Positions 38,668-47,803 of a DNA stretch of 64,000 nucleotides are shown here, in pieces. A program made the translations under genes and the position numbers. The stretch lies in the NCBI GenBank assembly GCA_017621055.1, contig JAGATX010000015.1, forward strand, positions 37,535 to 101,534, in the 5' to 3' direction. Source of the stretch: Muribaculaceae bacterium. GTDB taxonomy: Bacteria > Bacteroidota > Bacteroidia > Bacteroidales > Muribaculaceae. How positions within the stretch are numbered: position 1 is the first letter of the stretch; every line of letters begins with the position of its first letter. The notes under the pieces were generated by a model, which was not told where the DNA came from, did not search any database, and saw only the letters and a list, made by a program, of their open reading frames with translations.

Positions 38668-40305
38668 ATGAAAATCAAGTTACTATTGGCTCTGATGCTT
38701 GCATTCGCCTTCTCGGCAGCCGCTCAGACACAAGGTTACAAAGATGGTATCGAGTACTATAAAGCGGGACAGTATGCCAACGCGCGCACCATCCTGGAAC
38801 GTACACTCAACGATGCCGGCACCGACAAAGCCCTCGCAAACTACTATCTGGGTATGATAGCCCTCAGCGAGGACAACGCCTCCGCCGCCCGCAACTATTT
38901 CACCACCGGTCTGCAGCTTGACCCCCAGAGCGCTTTCAACCACGTGGGCATGGGTGCCCTCGACCTCCTCAACGGCGATGCCAACGCTGCTAAGGATCAG
39001 TTCAAGACCGCCCAGAACCTCGACAAGAAAAATGCCGAGATCAGCGTGGCAATAGCTCGCGCATACTACAACACCAATCCCGTGACATATGCCACCGAGA
39101 TTGAGAAAGCCATGCAGAAGGCCCGCAAGGACTCCAAGAACAAATGCCCGGACATCTACGTGCTCGAAGGCGACATGCTTTCCGCCGAGGGCCGCTACGG
39201 CGATGCCGCCGCCCGCTACGAGACGGCCATCACCTACGACCCCGCCAATCCCGAGGGCTACGTGAAGTTCGCCAACGCTTATGCCAATGTGAACAAAGCT
39301 TTCGCAATCTCTAAACTAGAGGAATACCTGCAGCAGCACCCCGAGAGTGCCATGGTTCAGCGTGAACTCGCCATGAAGTACTTCGACGCCGACCGCTGGC
39401 GTGCCGCCTCGGACCTCTACGCCCGATATATCCAGAATCCCAACCACTTCCCCGAGGACAAGGCCCAGTATGCCGTGCTCCTCTACTGGTCGGAAGACTA
39501 TCCCCAGTCGCTGGCCGTGGCTCAGGAAATTCTGGCTAACGACCCCTCCAACTTCCTGATGCAGCGCATACAGTTCCTTGACCAGACGGCCATGGAGCAG
39601 TACCAGATCGCCGCCGACAATGCCGCCCGCTTCTTCGCCAGCAATCCCGGCGCAAACTTCACCATCAAGGACTACACCACCTATGCCGACGCTCTCAGCG
39701 GTCTCGGACAGGACTCCCTCGCAGTAATCCAGTATGAGCTCGCCGCCGAAAAATATCCCGAAAACGGCGACCTGCTCAAGAACCTCAGCACCGTATACTC
39801 CCGCAACCGCCAGTACGGCAAGAGCGCCGAGGCCTACGACGCATACCTGCGCCTGCAGGAGAACCCCTCGCTCACCGATAAGTTCGGTATGTCCGGCCGC
39901 TACCTCAACGCCGCCGTATATGCCGAAGACAGCGTGCAGGCTCAGGAGCTCGCCGGCCGTGGCATTGAATACGTCAATCAGGTAATCGCCGGCACCGCCG
40001 AGGTTACACCGCTGATGTACCAGCGCCTTGCCCGCCTCTATGTCGCCGCCAACGGCAAGCGCCCGGATGCCGATGCCATCGCCGCTTACGACCGCATGCT
40101 CGAGCTTCTCGACGCCAACCCCGAGAACCTCAACCCGGCGAACCCCAACAACGCCCTGCAGCTCTACTCCGAGGCATATGCCTTCGAGCAGGCCTTCGCC
40201 TCCATCTCCGGAAACCGCGAGGGTGTTACCCACTGGGGCGAGAAGTACCAGCAGATCCGCGACCTTATGAACCAGGCCGGCGGCGCTGCTCCCGCTCAGG
40301 AATAA
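38668..40305 (+). CDS. Secreted tetratricopeptide-repeat protein
   Basis: A 545-residue protein with a signal peptide (MKIKLLLALMLAFAFSAAAQ, cleaved about residue 19). Helix-turn-helix TPR units run over most of the length, for example GIEYYKAGQYANARTILERT, NYYLGMIALSEDNASAARNY, and GRYGDAAARYETAITYDPAN. The last 20 residues are Gly/Ala-rich. TPR arrays serve as protein-binding scaffolds; the location is periplasmic and the partner is unknown. Its place after the PstS-like lipoprotein suggests one complex, but that is inference. A GC-rich hairpin follows the stop. Confidence 0.88.
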   Translation: MKIKLLLALMLAFAFSAAAQTQGYKDGIEYYKAGQYANARTILERTLNDAGTDKALANYYLGMIALSEDNASAARNYFTTGLQLDPQSAFNHVGMGALDLLNGDANAAKDQFKTAQNLDKKNAEISVAIARAYYNTNPVTYATEIEKAMQKARKDSKNKCPDIYVLEGDMLSAEGRYGDAAARYETAITYDPANPEGYVKFANAYANVNKAFAISKLEEYLQQHPESAMVQRELAMKYFDADRWRAASDLYARYIQNPNHFPEDKAQYAVLLYWSEDYPQSLAVAQEILANDPSNFLMQRIQFLDQTAMEQYQIAADNAARFFASNPGANFTIKDYTTYADALSGLGQDSLAVIQYELAAEKYPENGDLLKNLSTVYSRNRQYGKSAEAYDAYLRLQENPSLTDKFGMSGRYLNAAVYAEDSVQAQELAGRGIEYVNQVIAGTAEVTPLMYQRLARLYVAANGKRPDADAIAAYDRMLELLDANPENLNPANPNNALQLYSEAYAFEQAFASISGNREGVTHWGEKYQQIRDLMNQAGGAAPAQE

Positions 40306-40331
40306 TAGTCTGAAATCTCGCACAAACATAC

Positions 40332-40367
40332 GCGGGGTCGCTGCCACAGGGCCGCGGCCCCGCTTTC
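40332..40367 (+). terminator. Probable terminator after the TPR gene
   Basis: GCGGGGTCGC (40332-40341) pairs with GCGGCCCCGC (40354-40363) with one G-T pair, followed by TTTCT. The T tract is short, so strength is uncertain. Confidence 0.6.
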
Positions 40368-40384
40368 TCTAAACTGAGGTAATT

Positions 40385-41659
40385 ATGGCATTCGAACCCC
40401 TTGCGGAGCGCATGCGCCCGCGAACACTCGACCAATACATAGGGCAAAAGCACCTTGTGGGTCCCGACGGAGTCATCCGCCGCATGATCGACACCGGCAA
40501 CGTATCGTCCTTCATCCTGTGGGGGCCTCCCGGCGTGGGAAAGACCACACTGGCCCGCATCATCGCCAACACCACCCAAGCGGCATTTTTCACACTGTCG
40601 GCGGTGACATCGGGCGTAAAGGAAGTGCGCGAAGTCCTCGAGCGCGCAAAAGCCGAAGCCGCCGGCATGTTCTCCAAAGGGCGCCCGATCCTCTTTATCG
40701 ATGAAATCCACCGGTTCAGCAAGAGCCAGCATGACAGCCTGCTGGGCGCTGTTGAGAACGGCACTGTCACACTCATAGGCGCCACCACCGAGAACCCGTC
40801 GTTCGAGGTCATCCGGCCGCTGTTGTCGCGCGCTCAGGTCTATACCTTGCGTCCTCTCGAAGCCGACGACCTTCAGCAGCTTCTGGAGCGTGTGCTCACC
40901 GCCGACGAGGTGTTCAAAAGCCGCAAAGTGCGCGTCGAAGGTACAGACGCTCTGTTCCGCTATGCCGGCGGCGACGCCCGCAAGCTCCTCAACATCCTCG
41001 AACTCCTCGAACAAAGCACTTCTCACGGTAAGCACATCATAATCAATGATAAAACCGTGAGCGACAGCCTGCAGACAAACCCTCAGGCCTACGACAAAAA
41101 CGGCGAGATGCATTACGACATCATCTCGGCTTTCATAAAGAGCATACGCGGCTCCGACCCCGATGCCGCCGTCTACTGGCTGGCGCGCATGATAGCCGGC
41201 GGCGAGGATCCCGAGTTCATAGCACGCCGCATGGTCATCCTCTCGTGCGAGGACATAGGTCTGGCAAACCCCAACGCCATGCTCATTGCCAACGCCACAT
41301 TCGACATCATTCAGAAAATCGGCATGCCCGAAGGCCGCATACCCCTGAGCGAATGCGCCGTCTACCTCGCGAACAGCGCCAAGAGCAATTCTGCTTATAT
41401 GGCTATCGACGCCGCCTTGGCCGAAGTTGAGCGCAGCGGCAATCTGCCGGTTCCCCTTCACCTGCGCAACGCGCCCACATCATTGATGAAAAAACTCGGC
41501 TACGGCGAAAACTACAAGTACGCCCACGATTATCCCGGCAATTTCGTGCAGCAGCAGTTCCGGCCCGACGCCGTGCGCGACGTCCGCTTCTGGCACGCAT
41601 GCTCAAACCCCGCCGAGGACGCCATGCTCGCCCGATGGCAGGCCCGATGGGGCAAATAA
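40385..41659 (+). CDS. rarA: Replication-associated recombination ATPase RarA (MgsA)
   Basis: A 424-residue AAA+ clamp-loader-like protein. Walker A LWGPPGVGKTTLAR lies at about 46-59 and Walker B in ILFIDEIHRFSKSQHD. Sensor 1 is IGATTENPSFEV, and DARKLLNILELLE is the sensor 2 region. The C-terminal MgsA domain has IRGSDPDAAVYWLARMIAGG and SCEDIGLANPNA. RarA acts at stalled replication forks, interacting with SSB. The gene stands between two terminators and is probably transcribed alone. Confidence 0.96.
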   Translation: MAFEPLAERMRPRTLDQYIGQKHLVGPDGVIRRMIDTGNVSSFILWGPPGVGKTTLARIIANTTQAAFFTLSAVTSGVKEVREVLERAKAEAAGMFSKGRPILFIDEIHRFSKSQHDSLLGAVENGTVTLIGATTENPSFEVIRPLLSRAQVYTLRPLEADDLQQLLERVLTADEVFKSRKVRVEGTDALFRYAGGDARKLLNILELLEQSTSHGKHIIINDKTVSDSLQTNPQAYDKNGEMHYDIISAFIKSIRGSDPDAAVYWLARMIAGGEDPEFIARRMVILSCEDIGLANPNAMLIANATFDIIQKIGMPEGRIPLSECAVYLANSAKSNSAYMAIDAALAEVERSGNLPVPLHLRNAPTSLMKKLGYGENYKYAHDYPGNFVQQQFRPDAVRDVRFWHACSNPAEDAMLARWQARWGK

Positions 41660-41666
41660 TAGCATT

Positions 41667-41719
41667 CCTATAACAAAAGCGGCGGTTCTTCGTATGAAGG
41701 CCGCCGCTTTTGTTATAGG
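41667..41719. terminator. Strong bidirectional terminator between rarA and the efflux operon
   Basis: A perfect 19-bp stem: CCTATAACAAAAGCGGCGG (41667-41685) pairs with 41701-41719, loop of 15. A-rich and T-rich segments in the arms suit both directions. It separates convergent rarA and the PII-like gene. Confidence 0.9.
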
Positions 41720-41731
41720 AGCGTTTCAGAG

Positions 41732-42025
41732 TCAGATTGCGTTCTCCACATTCCAGACAAAGGCCCGCAGGCCCAGTTTGGGGCGCTCTTTATCGATGTC
41801 GGCGAGACGAGCAAGGACGGTATCGACGCGGCTGTCATCTACCACGGTTAAAATTGCCGAGGCCATCGACGGCCACGCATGGCTACCGTAGTGGGGCTCG
41901 CCGGTGCGGGTGCCGCGGCCTGTTACCTGCTCCCACGCCGTGAAACCGCGGCAGTTGTTGCGCTCCAATAAATCGATAATTCTCTCGTAGTGTGCCTGAT
42001 CAAAGGCTATGAATATGCTTTTCAT
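41732..42025 (-). CDS. Small PII-like protein linked to RND efflux
   Basis: A 97-residue protein: MKSIFIAFDQAHYERIIDLL, GFTAWEQVTGRGTRTGEPHY, GSHAWPSMASAILTVVDD, and LGLRAFVWNVENAI. Size and the alternating strand-helix layout with a long central loop fit the PII-like superfamily (ferredoxin-like trimers). The classical uridylylated Tyr loop of GlnB is not evident. The start overlaps the RND transporter gene by 4 bp (ATGA), so its translation is coupled to the pump. A regulator or sensor for the pump is a reasonable inference. Family assignment is from pattern only. Confidence 0.68.
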   Translation of the reverse strand: MKSIFIAFDQAHYERIIDLLERNNCRGFTAWEQVTGRGTRTGEPHYGSHAWPSMASAILTVVDDSRVDTVLARLADIDKERPKLGLRAFVWNVENAI

Positions 42026-45000
42026 TGTTTTTGTGCTTGTTTACGCAGTTTCTTGCGACGGTTCTTGATGCCTCTGCCGGCGAACACGCAGTAAAGTACG
42101 GGCACGAACAGAAGGGTGAGGATGGTGGAGAAGGTAAGACCGCCTATGACGGCCACGCCCATCGGGCGCCACATCTCGGCACCCTGACCGGTACCCACAG
42201 CCATGGGCACCATGCCCAGAATGGTGGTGAGCGTGGTCATCACCACGGGGCGCAGACGGCTCTCGCCGCCGAGAATGACGGCACGCCGCACACTGAGTCC
42301 GCGCTCGCGGTTGAGCGATATATAGTCGATGAGCACAATGCCGTTCTTCACCACGATGCCGATGAGCATAATGGCGCCGATCATGCTCATGACGTTGAGC
42401 GAGTGGCCGGTGAGCCAGAGGATTATGAAGACGCCCGAGAACGCGAACATCAGCGAGGTCATGATGATGCCCGGATAGGTGTAGCTCTCGAACTGTGCGG
42501 CCATGACGATGTAGACAAGTATGATGATGAGCACGGCCAGTGTGAGAAGGTCGCGGAACGAGTCCTGCTGATCCTCGTAGCTGCCGGAGAGCTCGATGTT
42601 CACTCCTTGCGGGATGTCCATATGTTCCAGTGCCGCCCGCGAAGCCTCGACAATCTGACTCATGGGCACATCCTGCACCGTGGTGCTCACGGTGACAATG
42701 CGCTCGCGGTCCTTGCGCTCGATGGTTGGCGGTGAAAAGCGCTCCACCACCGTGCCGACGTCGCGCACACGTACTGCCTGGCCGGCATTGTTGTATATCA
42801 ATATGTTCTCGATGTCTTCAAGAGAGGTGCGGAACTCGGGAGCATACATAACCTTGATGTCGTACTCCTCGCCGTCCTCGCGGAACTGCGAGGCGAGCTG
42901 GCCGTTGACGCGGTTGCGGAGATATGTTGCCGCCGTCGAGAGGTTAAGTCCGTAGAGTGCCAGTTTCTCGCGGTCGAAATCCACCTGATATTCAGGCTGA
43001 TAGTCCGAACGCGATATCATCACGTCGGCGGTGCCGGGAATTTGCCGGAGTGCGGCCTGAAGCATGCGCGCCACCGAGTCTGTCTCGGCGAAATCATAAC
43101 CGTATATTTCGTAGTCAATAGTGGCCTGGCCACCCATTGAGCCGCCCATACCGCCAACCATAACCTGCGCCTTCTTGAATTCGGGATACATGCGCAGGTC
43201 GCCGCGCATGAGCTCGGCAATTTCCGTCACCCCGCGGCTGCGCTCGCCGGGGTCGCTGAGCCTTATGTTCATCGACACGATGTGCGGGCCATTGTCGCTG
43301 AGCGATGCGAAAGTATTGTCGCTCGAGGCGGTGCCGACCGTGTAGTTGATCATTTCAATCTCCGGGTATTCGTCACGCCACTGGTCGACGAGCCGGGCAG
43401 TGGCCTCCTGCGTGATTTCCACACGCGTGCCTATGGGCATTTCAAGACTCACCCTCATACGGGCATCGTCGGCCGTGGGGAAGAATTCCGTGCCGACAAA
43501 GCGCAGCAGGAAGAGCGACCCGACGAATATGCCCATACATACCACGAAAGTCACGGCCTTGTGGCCTACCACCCAGCCCAGCAGGCGCCCGTAGCCGCGA
43601 TCGAAAGCGTCGAGGCCGCGGTTCACCGGCGTGAACAGCAGGTTGTAGAGCTTGCCGTGGTGGTTCACACGCCGCAGCAGCTGACTGCACAGCATGGGCG
43701 TGAGCGACAGCGCGCAGATGGTGGATATTATCATCATGATGGTCACCATCCAGCCCAACTGGCGGAAGAGCACGCCGGTCATGCCCGTCACCAGAGTGAG
43801 GGGGAAGAATACGGCGATAAGAGTAAGCGTCGAGGCCACTACCGACACCGCCACTTCGTTAGTGCCGTGCACGGCAGCCTGTTTGGGGTCGGAACCACGT
43901 TCAATGTGCGTGGTGACATTCTCGAGCACCACAATTGCATCGTCCACAACCATGCCTATCGATATCGACAGCGCCGACAACGACACTATGTTGAGCGTGT
44001 TTCCCGTGGCGTACAGATATATGAACGAGGCTATGAGCGATATGGGGATGGTGATGGTGATGATCAGGGTGGCACGCCAGCGCCCCAGGAAGAAGAACAC
44101 CACGATAACCACAAAGAGAAGGGCATAGAGCACGGTCTCCACCAGCGACGATATGGTGTTGCGGATATTGTCCGATGTATCGACGATGATGTCGAGTTTC
44201 ACGTCCGAGGGTAGGCGGCGCGCCAGTTGCGGCAGCATTTTCAGCACTTTATCGGAGATTTCCACACTGTTGGCACCGCTCTGCTTCTGAATGACAATCA
44301 TGGCGCCCTGCTCGCCGTTGTTGTAGGTCTGCTGGGTGCGTTCCTCCAGCGAGTCGTCGATACGGGCCACATCGCGGAGATAAACAGTACGACCCCCGAC
44401 ATTGCCGACAACTATGTTTGCCATCTCGTCGCTGCTGCCGAACTCGCCCTGCACACGCAGCGCGTAGGTATCAGAGCCGATATCGAACGAGCCGCCGGGG
44501 ATGTTGCGGTTTTCGGCACCGATAATGCTGCCTATCTGCTCGATGGTGAGGTTATAGGCCTCCAGACGCGACGGATCGACATATACGTGGATCTCGCGTT
44601 TGGGGGCGCCAGAAATGGAAACGGAACCTACTCCGTTGACGCGCGCCAGTGGGTTTGCCACGGCATCGTCAAGTATCTTGTAGAGGCCGGGCATGCTCTC
44701 GTCGGCCTTGACCGACAGCAGGATAATGGGTATCATGTCGGTCGAGAACTTGAAGATGATGGGGTTCTCGGCGTTGTCGGGGAGCATGGACGACACCATG
44801 TCGAGTTTGTCGCGCACGTCGTTGGTAAGCACATCGATATCCTCTCCGTATTCGAACTCGAGGGTTATCACCGATATGTTTTCGCGCGATTTGGAACTTA
44901 TGTGCTTGAGGTTGCTCACCGAATTGAGCACATTCTCGAGCGGGCGTGTAACGTTCTGCTCAATATCCTGGGCGCTCGCTCCCGAATATGTTGTCATAAC

Positions 45001-45138
45001 CATGAGCGTGTTGGTCTCTATGTCGGGATAGAGATCTATAGGCAACTTCATCAACGAGAAGATGCCTAATATGACCACTGCGACAAAGCACAGCACGGTC
45101 ATGATAGGGCGTTTGACGGCACTGCCGTAAAGACTCAT
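42022..45138 (-). CDS. RND-family multidrug efflux transporter, AcrB-like
   Basis: A 1038-residue inner-membrane pump. The N-terminal MSLYGSAVKRPIMTVLCFVA and first TM are followed by a porter domain (LPIDLYPDIETNTLMVMTTY). TM helices 2-6 include ISIGMVVDDAIVVLENVTTH, where the adjacent Asp pair is the proton relay. A second porter domain and TM 8-12 follow, with the matching GIVVKNGIVLIDYI. The protein exports drugs or lipophilic compounds using proton entry, together with the adaptor and TolC-like proteins encoded upstream. It lies 27 bp after the adaptor gene. The substrate range cannot be read from sequence. Confidence 0.96.
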   Translation of the reverse strand: MSLYGSAVKRPIMTVLCFVAVVILGIFSLMKLPIDLYPDIETNTLMVMTTYSGASAQDIEQNVTRPLENVLNSVSNLKHISSKSRENISVITLEFEYGEDIDVLTNDVRDKLDMVSSMLPDNAENPIIFKFSTDMIPIILLSVKADESMPGLYKILDDAVANPLARVNGVGSVSISGAPKREIHVYVDPSRLEAYNLTIEQIGSIIGAENRNIPGGSFDIGSDTYALRVQGEFGSSDEMANIVVGNVGGRTVYLRDVARIDDSLEERTQQTYNNGEQGAMIVIQKQSGANSVEISDKVLKMLPQLARRLPSDVKLDIIVDTSDNIRNTISSLVETVLYALLFVVIVVFFFLGRWRATLIITITIPISLIASFIYLYATGNTLNIVSLSALSISIGMVVDDAIVVLENVTTHIERGSDPKQAAVHGTNEVAVSVVASTLTLIAVFFPLTLVTGMTGVLFRQLGWMVTIMMIISTICALSLTPMLCSQLLRRVNHHGKLYNLLFTPVNRGLDAFDRGYGRLLGWVVGHKAVTFVVCMGIFVGSLFLLRFVGTEFFPTADDARMRVSLEMPIGTRVEITQEATARLVDQWRDEYPEIEMINYTVGTASSDNTFASLSDNGPHIVSMNIRLSDPGERSRGVTEIAELMRGDLRMYPEFKKAQVMVGGMGGSMGGQATIDYEIYGYDFAETDSVARMLQAALRQIPGTADVMISRSDYQPEYQVDFDREKLALYGLNLSTAATYLRNRVNGQLASQFREDGEEYDIKVMYAPEFRTSLEDIENILIYNNAGQAVRVRDVGTVVERFSPPTIERKDRERIVTVSTTVQDVPMSQIVEASRAALEHMDIPQGVNIELSGSYEDQQDSFRDLLTLAVLIIILVYIVMAAQFESYTYPGIIMTSLMFAFSGVFIILWLTGHSLNVMSMIGAIMLIGIVVKNGIVLIDYISLNRERGLSVRRAVILGGESRLRPVVMTTLTTILGMVPMAVGTGQGAEMWRPMGVAVIGGLTFSTILTLLFVPVLYCVFAGRGIKNRRKKLRKQAQKQ

Positions 45139-45165
45139 ATCTGTATGGTTTAATTATTTACAAAA

Positions 45166-46191
45166 TCAGTTGCGTGGAGCCATAAGTTCGACGTCCACGC
45201 CGTCGGCCAGACGGCTCTGTCCGGTTATCACCACAGTATCGCCATCGGCAATGCCGTCGAGAAGCTCGTAGCTGCCTTCGAGGCGTTCACCCAGCTGCAC
45301 ACGGCGGAATTCCACCTTGCCGTCGCGGTAGACATAGACATATTTGTTGCCGGAGCCGGTCTGTTTCACCACCGCGCGGTCGGGTACCACGACATTGGGG
45401 CGTGTGCCCAAGTCGAGGCTCACGCGGGCGAACATGCCGGGACGCAGTCGCTCGGCGCCGTTGGCTATCTGCACCTCTACGGTGAATGTGCGCGTGGCGG
45501 GGTCTACCGACGGGTGAACTCTCTTCACCGTTCCGCTGAAAGTCTCGCCGTTGTAGGCGTCGAAAGTAACGTTCACGGGCAGACCCGGGCGCACAAGCGA
45601 CATATCGTTCTCGCTGACATTGAGAAGAACTTTCACAGTGGGCGTGAGCTGGCCGACGGTGAGCACGGGCTGGCCGCCGGTAAGATCGCCGGGGTCGAAA
45701 TTGCGGGCGGTGACAACGCCGTTGATCGGCGAGCGCAGCTCGGTGTTCTCGAGCACATTGTTGTACTGCGACAGAGCGGCTTCGTACTGCGCGCGTATCT
45801 GGTCGACCTGCTGGCGTGTCCCCGAGCCTATTTCCAGGAGCTGGGTCGCACGCTCGTACTCGCGGCGAAGCTGCTCCATGTTAATCCGCAGCTGGTCCGC
45901 TGTGCTGCTGTCGAGGGTGACGAGCACCTGACCGCGGCGCACATGGTCGCCGACCTCCACATTGATGGTCTTTATTCTGTTAGGGCTTGCCGGGGCTATG
46001 TTGTTGATATTTTCGGCTTCCACCGACGCCGTATAGGTCTTGACATGAGGTACGTCGATACGGCGGGCCACATCGACGGTGACCATGGGCAGTTCGGGAG
46101 CGTCGGCCGTGGCATTGCCGGCCTCTTCCTTGCCGGTGCAGGCGCCCAATGCCAGAGTGGCGGCGAGGGCTATGAAATATTTAGCGTTCAT
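45166..46191 (-). CDS. Membrane-fusion (periplasmic adaptor) protein of RND efflux
   Basis: About 341 residues, starting at ATG 46191 (MNAKYFIALAATLALGACTG) with a lipobox LGAC at Cys18. Adaptor domains in order: a barrel-sandwich hybrid (IKTINVEVGDHVRRGQVLVT), a short alpha-hairpin (LRREYERATQLLEIGSGTRQ), the lipoyl half ELRSPINGVVTARNFDPGD, the beta-barrel (VRPGLPVNVTFDAYNGETFS), and a membrane-proximal domain. It joins the inner-membrane pump to the outer-membrane channel. The start overlaps the end of the TolC-like gene by 11 bp. Confidence 0.94.
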   Translation of the reverse strand: MNAKYFIALAATLALGACTGKEEAGNATADAPELPMVTVDVARRIDVPHVKTYTASVEAENINNIAPASPNRIKTINVEVGDHVRRGQVLVTLDSSTADQLRINMEQLRREYERATQLLEIGSGTRQQVDQIRAQYEAALSQYNNVLENTELRSPINGVVTARNFDPGDLTGGQPVLTVGQLTPTVKVLLNVSENDMSLVRPGLPVNVTFDAYNGETFSGTVKRVHPSVDPATRTFTVEVQIANGAERLRPGMFARVSLDLGTRPNVVVPDRAVVKQTGSGNKYVYVYRDGKVEFRRVQLGERLEGSYELLDGIADGDTVVITGQSRLADGVDVELMAPRN

Positions 46192-47635
46192 CAGTATTTG
46201 TAGTGGGTATGTTCTGTATATAACTTTCGATGGGAGCGTTGCCCAGCAGCAGTTCCAGATCGCTGTTGGCCACGAGATAGTTGTAGATAGCCTGCAGGTA
46301 AGCCAGGCGCGAGCGTGTGAGAGCAAGCTCGCTGTCGCGGATGTCGAGGTAGCTTGCCGCTCCTACCTCGCGGCTACGCTCCATGATGTTGTGAGCCGTC
46401 TCTGCCTGACGCACGCTCTCGGCGCACGACTCTATCTGCCGGACGTTGACGCCTATATTGTCGATAGCGAGTTCCACCTGCATGGCTATGCTGCGCTCAA
46501 GGTCGAGACGTTGCCATGTGAGTTCTTCGGCCTGTATTGTGGCCTGCCGGATGCGGTTTATCCGCTGACCGCCCCGCAGTATGGGCACCGACAGCGTGAG
46601 ACCTATGGTCGAATAAGGGTTCCAACGGAAATTCTTGAACGGCGAGCCGTCGGACATCGACGTCCAGTTATAGTTTGCCGTCAGGGCGAGTGTGGGCGAG
46701 AAGGCGAGCTTCTCGATGGTTACGTTTCGCCGCAGCATGTCGGCATCCATATCGAGCAGTCGCAGCTGGGCGTTGCGGCTGTAGTCGCGGTCGAGCCGGA
46801 GTGCCGTGGCGTACATATCGCTCTCGTAGCTGCCGAGGGTCGTTGCCGGCAGGAACTTGAATTCGGAGTCTATGCCCATTAGTATCTGCAGCTGGAGGGT
46901 GGCCTGACGAATTGCGACATCGGCCTGCATAAGTTCCGGCTCTATGTTGCGCATGGCCACCGACGTGCGCAGAACATCGTAATCGGAAGCGGCGCCGGCG
47001 GCATGCTGGCGCACGTATGTATCGTGTGTCAAAGCCGCCATGTCGTAGCTCTCGCGGATAACCTTGCGCGAATCTTCGGCGAGAAGAAGGGCATAGTAGG
47101 CGTTCTTCACCCTGTTCACCAGATCCTGCCGGCTCTGGCGGGCAGCTTCCACACTGCGGGCTATCTGCACGTCGCTCAGCCCTATGCTCTTCCACAGTTG
47201 CGGCGCTATCAGCGGCAACGATGCCGAGAAACCCAGCGAGAAAGAGTTGTCCAGGCCCATCTTGATACCCTCGTCGCGCCCCGAGGCACGGCCGGCCGCG
47301 GGCTCGGCGCCTTCTTCGCCGCCGGTATTCCCGCCGCCGAGGGAGCCGAAGTCCATGTTCATATACATCACCTGCTTTTCAAGCATGCGGCTGTAGGTGC
47401 CTCCGAAATCCACGGTGGGGAGAAGTGCTCCTATGGTCTCGCGTCTGCTGTAGTCAAGGCGGCGTACCTCCATGTCGGCCACGCGCACCGTCGGGCTCTC
47501 GGTGAGCGCTATGCCTATGCACTCCTCGAGGGTGAGACGCGGCAACGTATCAGCCGCCATTTCGGCACCCCGGGACACAAAGCCGACAAATCCGGCAGCA
47601 GCAACCGCCAGTATTGTTTGTTTAAATCCTTTCAT
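46181..47635 (-). CDS. TolC-like outer-membrane efflux channel
   Basis: A 484-residue outer-membrane factor with a signal peptide (MKGFKQTILAVAAAGFVGFV). Two related halves carry coiled helices and the conserved openings LTLEECIGIALTESPTVRVA and RDYSRNAQLRLLDMD. A Gly/Glu-rich low-complexity insert at about residues 98-123 (GSLGGGNTGGEEGAEPAAGR) interrupts the first half. It forms the exit duct for the RND pump. It is the first gene of the operon, with a consensus promoter 22-53 bp upstream. Adaptor and pump genes follow. Confidence 0.92.
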   Translation of the reverse strand: MKGFKQTILAVAAAGFVGFVSRGAEMAADTLPRLTLEECIGIALTESPTVRVADMEVRRLDYSRRETIGALLPTVDFGGTYSRMLEKQVMYMNMDFGSLGGGNTGGEEGAEPAAGRASGRDEGIKMGLDNSFSLGFSASLPLIAPQLWKSIGLSDVQIARSVEAARQSRQDLVNRVKNAYYALLLAEDSRKVIRESYDMAALTHDTYVRQHAAGAASDYDVLRTSVAMRNIEPELMQADVAIRQATLQLQILMGIDSEFKFLPATTLGSYESDMYATALRLDRDYSRNAQLRLLDMDADMLRRNVTIEKLAFSPTLALTANYNWTSMSDGSPFKNFRWNPYSTIGLTLSVPILRGGQRINRIRQATIQAEELTWQRLDLERSIAMQVELAIDNIGVNVRQIESCAESVRQAETAHNIMERSREVGAASYLDIRDSELALTRSRLAYLQAIYNYLVANSDLELLLGNAPIESYIQNIPTTNTDER

Positions 47636-47656
47636 TGTTTTCGTTTTTTTCCGGCT

Positions 47657-47688
47657 GCAAAGTTAATCACTATTGGAAAAATATGCAA
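47657..47688 (-). promoter_or_regulatory. Bacteroidetes promoter for the RND efflux operon
   Basis: Minus strand TTTG (47685-47688), 20 bp, then TAACTTTG (47657-47664), an exact match. The predicted start is near 47650, 15 bases before the TolC-like ATG. No repressor gene is adjacent. Confidence 0.8.
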
Positions 47689-47803
47689 ATCCGGCGACTC
47701 GCAACCGCATAATTTTGGACAATTGCACCAATTTTCTCGACCAATCAGCGAAAAAAACATCGATATGTAATTTTTCGGCATATTCTTCGTCATATATATA
47801 CAT

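Noticed and set aside
42025-45069. Several plus-strand frames opposite the RND pump gene
   Set aside because: They are His/Gly/Glu-rich antisense shadows of a complete AcrB-like gene and have no domain.
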